Assembly (NCBI GenBank): GCA_036346205.1
Contig: JARFJB010000655.1
Span: forward strand, 2,212,001-2,276,000
From: Vesta saturnalis
Lineage: Eukaryota > Arthropoda > Insecta > Coleoptera > Lampyridae
Direction: 5' to 3'
Length of the DNA stretch: 64,000 nucleotides
A program made the translations under genes and the position numbers. Below the pieces are notes generated by a model. It saw nothing but the letters and a program-made list of their open reading frames with translations. It was not told where the DNA came from and did not search any database. Position 1 is the first letter of the stretch. Every line of letters starts with the position of its first letter. This document shows, piece by piece, positions 32,800 through 43,330 of the stretch.

Positions 32800-34870
32800 T
32801 ATCGCTTGCTTTATATTGTACTTCGGATTGGAATTTGTCGTATTTAGCCCAAATGTTATTGCTTTTTTAGTATTAATTTACATTAGAATTGAAATTACAT
32901 CAATTTTCGTAAGGTTCAAAATTAAAAACGCCGTTTGTTATTGTGAGATAAAATTCCAAGTTGGTTTTCATATTAAGTTTCTGGTGCCAAGATTCTATTG
33001 CAGCACAGTTTACCGATTTATTTTCGATTGAAAATTATCATTATAGGAAAAAGCAATATTTAGCTGAGTTACTATAAGTACTAATTAAAAATAACTTAAC
33101 GATAACATTTTGTCTTAATTGCTGTGAAAGCTGACGTTGCTTTTGCATTCCGAGGTACCCTTTAGGATTACAGTTCGTAGCATGTCGTAATTTCTCTTGA
33201 TCATTTACGGGAAGGGGCATATCGTTTCTAACGCGTTTTATAATTTGAATGTATGAGTAGTATGATTAGTTGTCGTTTTTCAAAATCAAGTATGGCGTAA
33301 CTGAAGAATATTTGAATGTATGTCCTCAGTCTTGGAATGATGCCGCAAGGGCCAAGGCTCGTTTGCGGTTCGTCGTATACACGAAGTTTGGTGCGTGGAG
33401 GTAGTCACTTAACCTCCTTCCTAGAGGTTAAGTGAAGTTATCGTGGAAATTTGATTTTTATTACCCTTAATTGGAGGATTATTTTGTATCTTCTCGCCTC
33501 CTAGAGTATCTATCGTATCGGTGTCGTATAGCGACATATTCTCGTCCATAGAGTCACGGTTCAGTGTCGAATGGTGCTGGAGTTCTATCGTGCCTGGTGT
33601 GCGGATCAAAAGTAAATAGTTCGCGTAAAGTAGATGGTTCTAGTGTTAGTTGACGTTGACGGCTTCGTGTAAATGGCTAAGCGCATAACAAACAATTATC
33701 GCTGTAAATAAAGAAAGCTTTTAGTTTAAGTTTAACCATAATCTTCGTCAAGAACTTTGTAAATATCGTTAATAAGAAGACACCGTTTAAATAAATACAC
33801 CGAATTTTAAGTTTCAATTATTAAAATTAATCAAGTAACGCTTTGTAAATAGTTGTGCATTTACGTTCAACCAAATGAAGAATTAGTTAACGTAGTTTCG
33901 GTTCTAACAACTGTCGTAGATTAATTTCGAGTAAATATGAATAAGATTTGTCGTTCGTGAAATTCCACATGGAAAGCCTACCGTAATAGCCCACTGTCGA
34001 ATTATTTAGAATACCTGGTGGCCCTGGTGTTCCGACCGCTTGTCGTAGTTCAGAGTAGGAAGAACATCTTTTGGTGACAATAATAAAGTGTTTTTTATTT
34101 TTGTATTTATGTGGGAGGTTGCAAATGCTTGCTTGTGTAATCTACCATATATGGGCCCTTCAGGTAGTTTGGAAACAGGCGTATTCATCCTCACAATTTA
34201 TTGTTTATATCTTGATTTTTTTTTATTGTGCAAATTCTGCGTATCAAAAGTTTATATTACCGATAGTTTGTATTATTTCTGACCTTAAAGGGCCTTGCAA
34301 ATACCTTTGAAGTATTTTTATAGGTATCGACATCGATTGGAGGCATTCTAGTGCCTAACTTGCCGAACAGGTAACCGAATATAATTGTTTCTTATGGCAG
34401 CTAGGTAACTTATTCTGGAATGTAGGTGTTACATCTCGATATCAACATTTGATAAATTTTAGAATTTCATAGATTTGTGATCGCGTTTGTTTAGTTTGTG
34501 GTGACGTATATTTTTAGTTTTAATTGAATAATTAAATTGTCGTATTTCCAGTTATTCTTGGATTAGTTGAGCTAATAACTTTTGATGTAGATTTATCGAA
34601 ATATTTAGTGAGTTTTAGTTTTATTTCGCATTTTGCGGCTTTTTTCTTCAAAGCTTAAGATTTCATTAAAGTTTAGGTAAACCTGGCGTTAATATTTTTG
34701 GAGTAGACTTTATAGAAGTAGTAGATTTTTGATCGAACGTTTTGGTTTCCTGTTAGACCAATATAACATCTGTTCATGACGTGTTCCCGCTATAAATGTT
34801 TTTAGCAGGTGGCGCCTTTTTGACTTTATCTACCGATTTCGACGATCTTCGGAGTTGCTACAAGTACCTT
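32800..34870. other. 2-kb stretch without recognisable genes
   Basis: AT-rich with a more GC-balanced block at 33300-33620. Short open frames have no recognisable motif. It replaces about 450 bp of LINE-A (the part between 'NANK' and the C-terminal 'YHGAEL'), so it may be a further insertion, but I see no terminal repeats. Confidence 0.4.
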
Positions 34871-34949
34871 TTACAATCTTTAAGTAAGAACCCCGCCCAA
34901 ACCATAGCGGTATGCCGTGGCACAAATTGCCTTTACAGGAATTTATTTA

Positions 34950-35229
34950 TGTATTTAGCCTGTACCACGGTGCTGAATTACGTTCTTTGATACCATCTAA
35001 GGCCGCCTTTGCTAGTAATACTCGGTTCGCTAATTCACATCATCAATATGCAGTACAGATCTCAACTTGTCCTACCAAAGAGACGCAACCCATATTCTTC
35101 AACACGGCTTCTAAATTCCCTAGTTCCTGTTTTCCTCTCACTTATGATATGAAAAAATTTAAGCCGGCCGTTCGTAGGCACCTCTTGGCAATTCAATATA
35201 CCCCTATCCATCCCGCTGTTAAGTCCTGA
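34950..35229 (+). pseudogene. LINE-A 3' end (ORF2 C-terminus)
   Basis: 'LYHGAELRSLIPSKAAFASN', 'TRFANSHHQYAVQISTCPTK' and 'LTYDMKKFKPAVRRHL' match the C-terminal region of the copies at 36429-36812 and 63277-63564. Probably the 3' end of the nested LINE-A copy that begins at 14.5 kb. Confidence 0.7.
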
Positions 35230-35769
35230 GTGCACGGTACGCCAAACTTAGCCTGTTAAGAACCACAACTATTAAAATAAAATAATCTAAAATAGAAACA
35301 AATTCATCAAACCTATTGGATACAGGGTGTTTTACAATTAGTTACAGACAATTTGTGAGCTTGATATTGTAAAACAATTTACCTCTTTTATTATCCAAGT
35401 TCAGCATATGTTTTGTGAAAGTTGATTCATCTTCTTATAGAAGAGCTATTATCATTTAATTGCGTACTAAAGTAAGTGTCCGCATAAATTGTCTATAAGA
35501 GATATGTGGTCGCATCTTTAAATTAAACACCCACTTAAACAGGTTGTTGCTCACAAAATAGTCTCCGGATAAGGATGTATCGTTTGTGGGCGGTAATGAT
35601 GTTTTTCGCAATTTTACTAAAAATTCTGTAGTTTTGCAAATTGCATTTTATTAAAGAGTCTACAGTTTTATGGAACATACTAATGAGCCAATTACTTTCT
35701 TTTACACACTTAAATCCCGTTTGTATTAACATATATAAAAAATCTGGAGTGTCTCCAACTCCATACTAT

Positions 35770-35783
35770 TATATATATTTTAT

Positions 35784-35858
<75 letters not shown>

Positions 35859-36032
35859 TTGATTTTAGGTTTCCGACTAATCGATTCGAGTAACACGGAG
35901 CCGAACAAATCAGTTGGAGAAGGAGAAAACTTGAAAATGGCAAATGAGACTTTGCCGAAACGTCGTTTTATACTGGCAGGAGTCAGAATCATCACCAGCA
36001 GACGCGAGACAACGCCCGGATAAACAACAGTG

Positions 36033-36082
<50 letters not shown>
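35770..36082. repeat. Penelope-like terminal fragment between (TA)n tracts
   Basis: TA tracts at about 35770-35856 and 36036-36082 flank a 180-bp unit containing GCCGAAACGTCG and, on the other strand, TGATGATTCTGACTCCTG. This GAAACGTC neighbourhood is typical of Penelope-like terminal repeats carrying hammerhead-like cores; here the core is too degenerate to call. Confidence 0.4.
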
Positions 36083-36090
<8 letters not shown>

Positions 36091-36428
36091 TAAAAGGGTG
36101 GAACTCTAAGAACAGTGCAAAAATTAAACTAAAACTTTTTAAGTTCATGTTTTACATGTCCTTTTCAACACTTTTATTCTACTCTAAAACAAAAATTACA
36201 ATAAGTTTCTTAAGGATTTTCATTTTTCTAGGTAATGCCCAATGCATATTAAAATAAAATTTACAACCAATTTTAACACAAAAAAAGTAATTTCCTCGAT
36301 GAGGGTTAGAACTCTCGTTACTTACATTACCAAACCAATCATTTAGCATATTATTAAATTTTTAGTTTTAGTTAAATTTTTAGTTTGATATTTAAGCTGA
36401 AACAAAGTATACATACGTTTTTCACAAT

Positions 36429-39185
36429 TTATATTAATTCTGCAGCATCCCAGTCGAAAATCTTGGTTAAAAGTCTTAATTTATATAAAAATAATGGAGG
36501 AAAAGAGCAACTGGGTAGTGTATTCCACAATTTGGTCGCTGTGTGGAAAAATGTAGATTGAACCCGTTTAGTGTGACACGATGGAATTTTGAGTGCGTAA
36601 TTATGGTGTGAATGGGCAAAACGAGTGTTCCTAGCGAAGATGGCCTGCGAAGGTATTAAGGAGTGTATTTCGGAGGCACACTTGCCATGGTAATAGCGAT
36701 AGAACAAGGAAAGAACCGAAACTATTCTTCTATGCTCACGAGGCTGTAGGTCAGAAGTCAGAGACGGGTCATTTATAAGCCTGATAGCTCTTTTTTGGAT
36801 GCGGTTTACCATAACAAGGACGTATTGAGGAGCACTGACTCAGAGGTGGGAATTGTTTTCCAGGTGAGGTCCAATTTGAGCCTTATACAGTAAAAGGAGT
36901 TGTTGCGATGTGAAGTACAGTTTAGATCTGTATAGAAAGCCCAGTTTACGGGTAGTTATTTTGCTGGCTGACAAAATGTGGTTAACCCATGAAAGGTTCG
37001 ACGGATATCCCTAACATAGAAATAGAGTTTGAACACTTGCGTTCTAATCCATTCACATTTACAGCAGGTAATGATCGGTCTTTCTTTGCTGACACAAGGC
37101 AACAAACGTGAGTAGATTATTCCTTAACCATTCAAAAACACGTTCAAAGTCACTGTTGATAGAGGCTGCCATTTTCACCTTAACGTCCTGTCTAGACTTA
37201 TTGTTGTGGGAAAACTGAGAAGAAATATAATGTAAAGTGCTGTCATCCGCAAAGCAATGGATCGGGTTAGTTGTTGAGGAAAGGATGTCATTTATGTACA
37301 GCAGGAAAAGTGTGGGAGATATCACTGATCCTTGGGGTACTCCCGCGTTAATAATAGTTTCTTTCGAAAAGAAGCCATCAACGACAACTCGTATACGGCT
37401 TTTGTCATGAAAGCTGAATGCCCAATTGATGAGCGTATCGGATAAGCTGAACGAAGTGAGCTTGATAAGTAGGCACTTGTGCGAAACTTGGTTAAAAGCT
37501 TTTGAAATATTCAAAGCTACTACGACAGTTTCACCGGACCTCTCTGGTGTCTTATTCCAACGTTGGGTGACATATAAAGAAGATCACCCGTTGACCGACT
37601 CTGTGTGAACACATACTGGTGGTCGTTTAAGAGTTTATTGGACTCGAGGAACGAGTTGGTGGTTGATGGCTTTCTCCATGATTCTCGACAGAATGGAAGT
37701 GATAGCTATTGGTTAACAGTTGGAGGGATCGGTTTTGTCACCCTTTTTAGGAATAAGCTGGACATTTGCCAACTTCCACGACGAGGAAAATTCTCCAGAT
37801 GGCACGGAGGTCGAAAAGAGTTGGGACAATACAGGTACTAGCTCGGGGTAGCATTTTTTAAGGAATACCGTCAGGGTCAGTCGCCTTGTTTGGGTTAAGT
37901 TTATTGATAATTGCGTATAGGGTAGATTTGGGCGACAGCAGAATCATTGAGACATGAATTTGATGCAAAGTAATCGACAGAGAGGTTGGCTTTTTCAGCA
38001 GGATCAGCTACTACAGGTCCGTGGCGAGACGACATGGGAGGAAAGGAAGATGTACTAAAGTTTTTACTGATGGCTTTAGCTAATGCCCAAAATTTATGAC
38101 CACCTAAAGGACAAGAGACTAACTGTTTGCATTTACGTTCTTCAAACATCTTTTTGGCCTTGGTGATGATGCTTTTGCAACTATTCCTTGCGGCAATAGT
38201 TGGCGTGGTTTTCTATAGATTTATTTGATTTCCATTTGATATAGAGTTTGTGCTTTTGCGATAATGCATCAGTGCAAGCCTTGTTAAACCAGGGTTAGGA
38301 ACGGGGATGACCTACACAATTATGTTTTTTGGGAATGTATAACATCATACCCATCAGGATAACTTCAGTTATTGAAAGAGCAATTTTTGAAGAGGAGGAC
38401 CATTTAAGCAATACTCACACCTGGGGAAGGTTGCAAAAAAATCTCGCAGTGCGCTTCAGTTACCTGATTTTAAACACCACATAGTTCTCTCTGTTTTTCG
38501 AGTAACAGTGGGATTGTGTACAGAGGAAGTTATTTCGATTAGGCAGTGGTCTGATTAACCAAGTGGGGAAAGGACTCTTTTTATATAGTGGGTTAGTTGT
38601 ACGAACTAGGTCAAGCAGATGTGGAGTATCGCAAGATGGAAACTGTGATAAGAGGTAGTCTATTTTCAGACTAAGGTAATCAAAAAGATCTTAGAAGTTG
38701 TTATCATTGGGAGACCTATACAAACAACAGTAGAATTTCACAAATTGGGGCCCAGAATGTTTAAACCAAATTGCGTCAAATTTGTAGTTTTCCAAAGTGG
38801 ACATCGTACGTCCTTGGTATACGCACATACTCCGCCTTTAAGGCGAAAGTTAGAGTGGAGGTTGTATTTGGTAAATTGCAGGTCAGGCAAATCAGTGTTT
38901 CAAGGGGAGACTTGTGTTTCTGATAGAAACAGAATGTCCGGATGCACTTGTTCAAGGATGTTCGTACTTTCGATCACCGAGGTCGCTTAAGTCCTGCCCT
39001 CCTGGGCATCCGAATGGGACAGAATTTTATTCCTAGCAGATCTTGCTGTTCTTAGTCTTGATTTTGTCATTGAAGAATTTTTGTCCCCCCAGAATCCTTG
39101 GGACGGATCGACGATTCGATGTGAGTGTGGACGTCTCGCCCTACTCACCTGGGGTATAGCAACTGTTTTAGAACTTGTCATGTTG
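36429..39185 (-). pseudogene. LINE-A copy 2 (EN-RT non-LTR retrotransposon)
   Basis: Read on the minus strand from about 39185 downward. Endonuclease remnants are 'HPDILFLSETQVSP' and 'PSNDNNF'-type blocks near 38.7-38.95 kb. Linker: 'PNPGLTRLALMHYRKS', 'ASNSCLNDSAVAQIYP'. RT: 'MNISKAFNQVSHKCLLIKLT', 'GVPQGSVISPTLFLLYINDI', and catalytic FADD ('CFADDSTLHYISSQFS', 37059-37514). C-terminus: 'VNRIQKRAIRLINDPSLTSD' to 36429. Stops and shifts throughout. The clade looks jockey/CR1-like. Antisense to the nested copy 1. Confidence 0.8.
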
Positions 39186-39189
39186 AGGA

Positions 39190-40050
39190 TTTAGCCGTTA
39201 AAACGCCACGCTTGGCAAGTGCGTGTTGGCTAGTACATAAGGAATAAAGGAGAACATGACCGGCATCCCTTACTGAGCTCAGAAAATTGGAGCACCAACA
39301 TTAAGGAGCCCATGGTAAAGGTAGTGGTATTGCACGGAGCGGCATGGGGTATGCATGCCTTCCACCTACGAAATACCATTTTAGTGCCCTGATCAGCTTG
39401 AAATTTCATACCCAATGATTATCTTCCATACGTTTTAATTTAATAGCTTCATCTAAACGGCCAGTTTACTTGAAAAAATTTGAAAGATGTAAAGGTTAAT
39501 GGTATTTTCGGTGGTCCTACATGTCCCAAAAGTTGATAGGATCTATGATTTTGCCATAATATCCGCATGCCAAATTTTATCACTCTAGCTGAAACGGTCA
39601 GACCACTATCGCGTTTACATACAGTCACACAGATGGCATGCCAAAAATGGACAAAATGGATTCAGACCCTAAAAACGTGAAGATCCGTCAACATCTCGAG
39701 GTAAAGTTTTTCATGATCTCAATATCTTCCTTTCGTATAGTATTCGGGAATGTAACAATAATTTATTGGAAAATAGTAACACAATAATATATCAGCTCCA
39801 GCTACAGTATCTGGCAATACTATTTTAATATGGTACAGGAAAGTAGTTCTTTACATAAGGCGCTATCCACGTTAACTAGAGACTAGTTGATTATTACTTC
39901 GACTTTAATCTTGGCAAACTCGTTCAATTTTATTATCTAAATTTTGCTTTAGACTTAACAAAGCTTTGTTTCATGAGAATTTAAAAATAATAGATAATAG
40001 AAAAGTTAAAAATAATTATTAATTTTATTAAATACATAAATAAAAAGTTT
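39190..40050. other. repeat-like DNA, no gene
   Basis: No coding signal. 39440-39720 has the look of a retroelement 3' tail (an inverted pair of TGGCATGC/GCATGCCA words) but I cannot assign it. Confidence 0.35.
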
Positions 40051-40123
40051 ACCTCGAGTACGATTTGAACCTACGACCTGTACTTTGCTAGAGTACCGCG
40101 CTAACCAACTGCGCCATCAAGGT
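40051..40123 (-). tRNA. tRNA-like gene with AGC anticodon loop
   Basis: 73 nt folding as a cloverleaf: acceptor ACCTTGA/TCGAGGT (7 bp, one G-T), D stem GCGC/GCGC with loop AGTTGGTTA, anticodon stem GTACT/AGTAC with loop CTAGCAA (anticodon AGC, nominally Ala), variable AGGTC, T stem GTAGG/CGTAC with one mismatch and loop TTCAAAT. Box A and B are present. The acceptor lacks the G3-U70 pair that alanyl-tRNA synthetase needs, so it is not a normal tRNA-Ala. A tRNA pseudogene or SINE source is likely. Confidence 0.5.
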
Positions 40124-40578
40124 TCAAGCCCCAATCGATGTAAATTTTGTCTTTATGTATGTAGAACTGATGTCAATTCTAAATATAATGAGATTACAAT
40201 CAAGTTACTTATATTAATGGAATGTAAGCCTGTAATATCACCAGGATTCACACATACCAAAGCAACTTGACTAATATTAAATTATTATTATTAATAGAAA
40301 AGTTTGCTATAAATTCATATCCGTTAAGAGACGAGCTTTACTATCCGATGACGGATTCGGAATAAAAATCGCTGTTTAATCTGTATACAAAAACGAAACT
40401 TTTTATTGTATGGAAAGTATAAATATACTTTACAGACATTAGGTTTATTGACTTGTGTAGTCATTGAAGTTTTTGAAGTATGCCAATACTATACATTTTA
40501 ATTTACTTTTAATACTTCTACATAAATATAAATAATATGTTTAAGACCTTCTAAAATGTGCACGCAATTATTATGTAC
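40124..40578. other. AT-rich spacer without genes
   Basis: Nothing recognisable before the TAC-flanked terminus of the DNA transposon. Confidence 0.5.
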
Positions 40579-40827
40579 CGGGTGTCCCAAATTCGAGACG
40601 TATCATAGAGATCTCGAAAACGGTAAGAGATGGAGAAACGGCTAAATTATGGTAAAGTTGCGCATTTAAGGGAACAATAATTAGGCGCTATCAGATTTCA
40701 AATATTTTCTTTTGTTTTTGAGATAATTAAAAACAAATGATTTCTCGGATTTTTTTTGTAGCGCCATTTAAAAAGAAATCAAAAAACAGTTTACACTTCT
40801 TCATTGTCATTTTATTGTCTTTTATAT

Positions 40828-40833
40828 CATGTC
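40828..40833. repeat. target site duplication CATGTC (left) of Polinton 2
   Basis: Repeated at 49570-49575. Confidence 0.85.
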
Positions 40834-41965
40834 AGTAGAAGAGGGACACCTGCCGCCATTTTGTTTTTGTGACACCTTTGGTCACCATTTTTTATATGCC
40901 CACGTGGGGATCGTATTTTTTTAACCTGAGAATAGAAAGATTTAATCTGTTATTAATATTTATTACGGCCCGTTTTTATCAAAGGAGATAGCATAATTAA
41001 AATTTTACATTTATTTTAATCCCATCCACAGATTGGCACCTAATTTATTTATACATAGGGGGTTGTATTCCAATAAGGGGCCCTAGACTTGTAAGACGGG
41101 AATCTTTTCACGGGCTTCGCCTCTGTCCTAAAAATTGTATTCAAATAATGGAGAAGAATTAATAGATAAGACGTAAAGATCACAAGCGTTTTCATAATAA
41201 AAAGATGCTATTGTTTTGATTTTTGTCAAGGATATAAAAACCTAGTCCTTAAACAATTATGTTCTATGCAATCTTTAAGACGGCATTTAAACGCTAGCTC
41301 AAAATTTTCAATATCTGAGGTTGGCATATTGTATTTATGACTATTAATTTCTATCTCAGTTTAAATATCATTCTGATCTAGATAACTGTTTTACAATGCG
41401 TTTTCGTATTAATATTTATTATAAAGGAGACTGCATAATTGTTATTAAAATTATTATTACATTTCTTTAAAACCTATTTTATTTTCCAATATATTACTTC
41501 TCAAAATTATACATAATTAAAAATGAGTAATTAAGTTGCCATGTTTTAAAACGATTTTCACGTTGACAGGTACCTTAAACTGGACCTTGAAGTTAGTCTT
41601 GTGAATTTTCAGTGGTTTAATTGGTCTTGGCAAAAGCAAAATACATTAAGGACTAAAATTAAATGTCAGGTAAAATAATAGCGTTAGCTCAATTTTTTTC
41701 AATATCTGAATATCGACCTGGAAGTTGTAACCTTCAGCATTATACATAATACATATAAATGAGTAATTAAGTTGCCATACTTTAAACGATTTCACCTTGA
41801 GAAGTCACCTTCAACTGGTTTTGAAGTTAGCCATGGACAGGACCTTCAAGTTAGCCTTGTGAATTTTCAGTGGTTTAATTTGGTCTTAGAAGGATTACTA
41901 TAAATACGTGCACTTAAATGTAGTTAATTTAGTTATGTTCTGAAGAGCATTACGTTATCATCGTT

Positions 41966-42144
41966 ATGAAATCTTTAAACGTTAATCAAATTTTGAGCTT
42001 GTTTAGTGCTGGTGTGTTAGCCGAAGAAGGGCTGAAAAACGCTTATAGTCTTATTACTTATAAGATTTTGTGTGAAAACGGCACTGTCGATTCGATAGAG
42101 CTTTATAATGATTTTGCGGTAGATGCACGGAGGGTTGGTGGAGT
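41966..42144 (+). CDS. polymerase-gene first exon (spliced N-terminus)
   Basis: From ATG 41966 ('MKSLNVNQILSLFSAGVLAE') to a GTAAGT donor at 42145. A 50-nt intron ends CTTTTAAAG at 42194. The second exon 42195-42276 ('VNMEEMFVHGKEMLETSATE') has donor GTATGT, and a 51-nt intron ends TTGCAG at 42327. Phases join without a stop. It may be a separate upstream ORF instead. Confidence 0.5.
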
Positions 42145-42925
42145 GTAAGTATATATCTGTTCTATTTTTAAGTTTTAATTATTATCTTTTAAAGCCCCGC
42201 TCAAGTAAATATGGAGGAAATGTTTGTTCATGGTAAAGAGATGTTGGAAACTTCTGCAACGGAGGATTTGACAACGGTATGTCTTTTAATTTTCTATTGT
42301 TTCGCTTGCTGAATGAGTACATTGCAGTGGCAGGACCAATTGGGCTCAAGCCTATCAATCCAGCATCAAGAGGCTGGACCATCCTCTACCCAAATGAATC
42401 ATATAAATATAATTGGCGAATCAAACACTAAATTCATAAAAAAATTCAACACTACATGTAAATCACTGCGATTTAGCTTTAATGACGACACGTGCAAGGA
42501 TAATCCTTTAACCTGGTTGCAGGTAAAAAATATACCGCTTCCTAACATGTTATTTATTTATCCAACACATATCCGTTAAGAATCCCAAATTACCCAGACA
42601 AATCAATTGGCGTATCATTTAGAAGAGTTAACCATTTGTTGGCGAGAGCGATAATGTCACTATTGCAAAAGATGATGCAGAGCAATGCTAGCTTTTTTCG
42701 AGAGACTTGCTAGTTTTAAACGTGTATATAGTGACAGTACCAGTTGGCTACGAACGCAAAAACAGGCTTTGAAGTTTGAAGACTTTTGTAAAGCTAAAAG
42801 GCAGGGTATTATTGTTGTACCGACAGCAATCAACGAAAACAATTGTTTAACTCGTCCCCTAGTCTTAGCAATAGCGTTTAGAAATAACGATACAGTGCGC
42901 AGTAGCATGGCGATGGGTTAATCTT

Positions 42926-43330
42926 TACTTCAAGCCCACCGAGCTAGTAGTGTAGTGGTAACACGACCTGCTTAGCATTCGGGAGGTAATGGGTTCAATT
43001 CCCGTTACCATCTACCTTGTATAAGGTTTTTTCAGGGGTTTTTCCTCATACACATGTAGCAACATGGTTATTGCGTATATCCATGTGCGGCTATTTAGGC
43101 GAATGCTGAGGTGGTATTTTCCCCACAGAACCATAACTCTGTTCCTTCCGATCCTATCCTGACCACACCCATCCTTAATCCCACCATGCATATATACGTA
43201 ATGTATGTATTTATGCTGAGAATCCATGATTGTGGCTGAAGGAGCTCGGAAAGCTCTAGCAGCCCGCCCTCCCCCTTGGGGAGGAAATGAAATACGTGGT
43301 CCTTTCCTTTTTTCCTTTCCTACTTCAAGC
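42926..43330 (+). mobile_element. tRNA-derived SINE inserted in the polymerase gene
   Basis: Flanked by a perfect 10-bp duplication TACTTCAAGC (42926-42935 and 43321-43330), with the 385-bp insert at 42936-43320. The head (about 42940-43015) is tRNA-like: box A GTGTAGTGGTA, anticodon-type loop TTAGCAT and box B GGTTCAATTCC, with a good T arm but poor acceptor pairing. The body ends in an Ala-tRNA-unrelated tail with CTTGGGGAGGAAATG. Removing it restores polymerase similarity on both sides. Inserted after the Polinton arrived. Confidence 0.8.

Noticed and set aside
35641..36257. ORFs with Ile-Tyr repeats on both strands
   Set aside because: Translation of TA microsatellites.
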